Assembly: GCA_947176055.1 (NCBI GenBank)
Contig: CAMWPE010000028.1
Span: 1 to 14,665, forward strand
Reading direction: 5' to 3'
Source of the DNA: an uncultured Desulfovibrio sp.
GTDB lineage: Bacteria; Desulfobacterota; Desulfovibrionia; Desulfovibrionales; Desulfovibrionaceae
DNA: 14,665 nucleotides
Shown here: positions 13,570-14,665 of the stretch, piece by piece
Layout: every line of letters begins with the position of its first letter
Position numbering within the stretch: position 1 is the first letter of the stretch
The notes under the pieces: generated by a model
What the model saw: only the letters and a program-made list of their open reading frames with translations
Told to the model about the DNA's origin: nothing
Database searches by the model: none
Program-made: the position numbers and the translations under genes

Positions 13570-14665
13570 TTAATCCCAGCGTCTCTTGTCCTCGATAGGT
13601 CTAATTTGAGGCGGCAGACTGCCGGGTGCGAGAATCTTGAGTTCCGGACGCAATTTGATCTTTTCGCGGAATTGATGCAATAGCTCTTCTTCCCTTTTAA
13701 ATCCGCTCGTCTCAATATACAAAGTCATTTCGTCTATGCCGCCCGGATTTGTGACCTCGATTTGCCACCGCTTGATTTCCTCAAACCGGCTCATGACCTG
13801 CTCGACCTGATGCGGATAAACGAACATGCCCATAATGCGCGCCGTTGTGTCAACGCGACCCACAATACTGCCAAGCCTGGGACTTGTCCTCCCGCACTGG
13901 CAGGGACGTCTGTCGATATACGAGAGATCGCCTGTGGCCAGACGAATTAATGGATAAGTCTTGTTAAACGCCGTTACGACAATTTCGCCTACTTCGCCGT
14001 CTTTGAGGGGTATGCCCGTGTCCGGATGACAGATTTCCACATAGCAACGATTAGCGATATGCAGTCCGTTTTTATGAAAACATTCGTACCCTATGCAGCC
14101 TACGTCCGCGGTGCCGTAACCCTGGCGCATGATGAGATCAAATTTTTTTTCCATCTGCGCTCGCGTTTTTTCGGAAAGTCTCTCGCCTGTGACGAATGCC
14201 ACTTCAAGGAACAAATCCTTACGCAAATTCAGGCCCTTTTCTTCGGCTTTCTGAGCAAGATGCATTAAAAAACTGGGCGTCCCCACATATCCGGACACGC
14301 GCAACTTTTGCATAATATCAAGCTGTTGCGCCGCGTCCGTGGGACCGGCAGGGATTACGGCGCAACCGAGATTGCGCAGGGGCTCTTCGAACATTAATCC
14401 CGCCGGGGTGAGCTGATAATTAAAAGTATTCTGCACCGCGTCGCCCGGCCTGAATCCTACGGAATAAAAGGCTTCGGTATATCCCCAATAATCGTCGCTT
14501 CTGTCTTCGGGATCGAAAATAGGTCCGGGGGAGAGGAAAACCCTTTTTAATTCTCCAATATCCTTTGTAAGCAACCCCCCCAGACGCGGCCCCATGGTTT
14601 GGAGAAAAATAAGCTCTTTTTTCTTGAGATTGGGAATATGCTTGAGATCCGAAAGAGGGTTAAAG
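13570..14665 (-). CDS. Phenylacetate--CoA ligase-like protein (PaaK family), C-terminal part
   Basis: The last 364 residues of an adenylate-forming acyl-CoA ligase; the frame is open to the window edge, so the N-terminus is missing. PaaK-type features are the GYGTADVGCIGYEC core, the hinge and nucleotide-binding region YPLIRLATGDLSYID, the Cys-rich RRPCQCGRTSPRLGSIVGRVD segment, and a C-terminal AMP-ligase domain ending RRWD. Where PaaK enzymes usually carry the glycine-rich SSGTTGKP phosphate loop, this protein reads LSPGPIFDPEDRSDDYW, so the nucleotide chemistry may differ. The substrate is unknown; phenylacetate or another aryl or acyl acid is possible. It is the upstream gene of a likely pair with the 124-residue protein. 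Confidence 0.82.
   Translation of the reverse strand, partial: FNPLSDLKHIPNLKKKELIFLQTMGPRLGGLLTKDIGELKRVFLSPGPIFDPEDRSDDYWGYTEAFYSVGFRPGDAVQNTFNYQLTPAGLMFEEPLRNLGCAVIPAGPTDAAQQLDIMQKLRVSGYVGTPSFLMHLAQKAEEKGLNLRKDLFLEVAFVTGERLSEKTRAQMEKKFDLIMRQGYGTADVGCIGYECFHKNGLHIANRCYVEICHPDTGIPLKDGEVGEIVVTAFNKTYPLIRLATGDLSYIDRRPCQCGRTSPRLGSIVGRVDTTARIMGMFVYPHQVEQVMSRFEEIKRWQIEVTNPGGIDEMTLYIETSGFKREEELLHQFREKIKLRPELKILAPGSLPPQIRPIEDKRRWD

Noticed and set aside
13536..13715. Longer form of the 124-residue protein starting at 13715
   Set aside because: It would overlap the ligase coding sequence by 146 bases; the shorter start has a strong ribosome binding site.

Overview
The window reads as ordinary bacterial chromosome: the tRNA has an encoded CCA tail, ribosome binding sites are of the Shine-Dalgarno type, and several hairpins resemble intrinsic terminators. 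The best guess at lineage is an anaerobic member of the Desulfobacterota (Desulfovibrio- or Syntrophus-like). The basis is a Re-type citrate synthase homologue carrying a C-terminal Cache-like domain, a short single-subunit isocitrate dehydrogenase, an aconitase of the large 'hydratase' (YbhJ-like) type, an orphan FeoB-associated cysteine-rich peptide and a PaaK-like ligase. This is inference from gene content only. Base composition is mixed: most genes are rich in GCG/CGC codons, but about 5240-6060 is clearly AT-rich.

Layout: (1) 1-754, minus strand: the 5' end of thrS, preceded by tRNA-Val(GAC) with its own promoter and a terminator-like hairpin. (2) 853-4500: a WYL-type regulator (minus) divergent from a VIT-vWA protein (plus). 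The vWA gene is bracketed by inverted copies of a dispersed repeat of about 100 bp, with a third, direct copy next to the regulator start. (3) 4501-6065: a decayed island holding a fragment with a nonsense codon on the plus strand, and on the minus strand a small intact gene overlapping (ATGA) a second reading frame broken by two in-frame TAA codons. (4) 6066-11421, minus strand: a three-gene cluster of Re-citrate synthase, isocitrate dehydrogenase and aconitase, ending in a strong hairpin terminator. (5) 11781-12592, plus strand: a Fur regulator and a Cys-rich membrane peptide with a structured leader and a strong terminator. (6) 12665-14665, minus strand: a Dabb-domain protein, an unrecognised 124-residue protein and the C-terminal part of a PaaK-like adenylate-forming ligase.

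The metabolic core is region 4. Its three products together would convert oxaloacetate plus acetyl-CoA through citrate and isocitrate to 2-oxoglutarate, the anaerobic route to glutamate. Aconitase is an Fe-S enzyme and fur lies directly upstream and divergent, so an iron link is plausible, though no convincing Fur box was seen. The most unusual parts of the window are the repeat-flanked VIT-vWA/WYL locus and the double-nonsense gene at 4954-5532.
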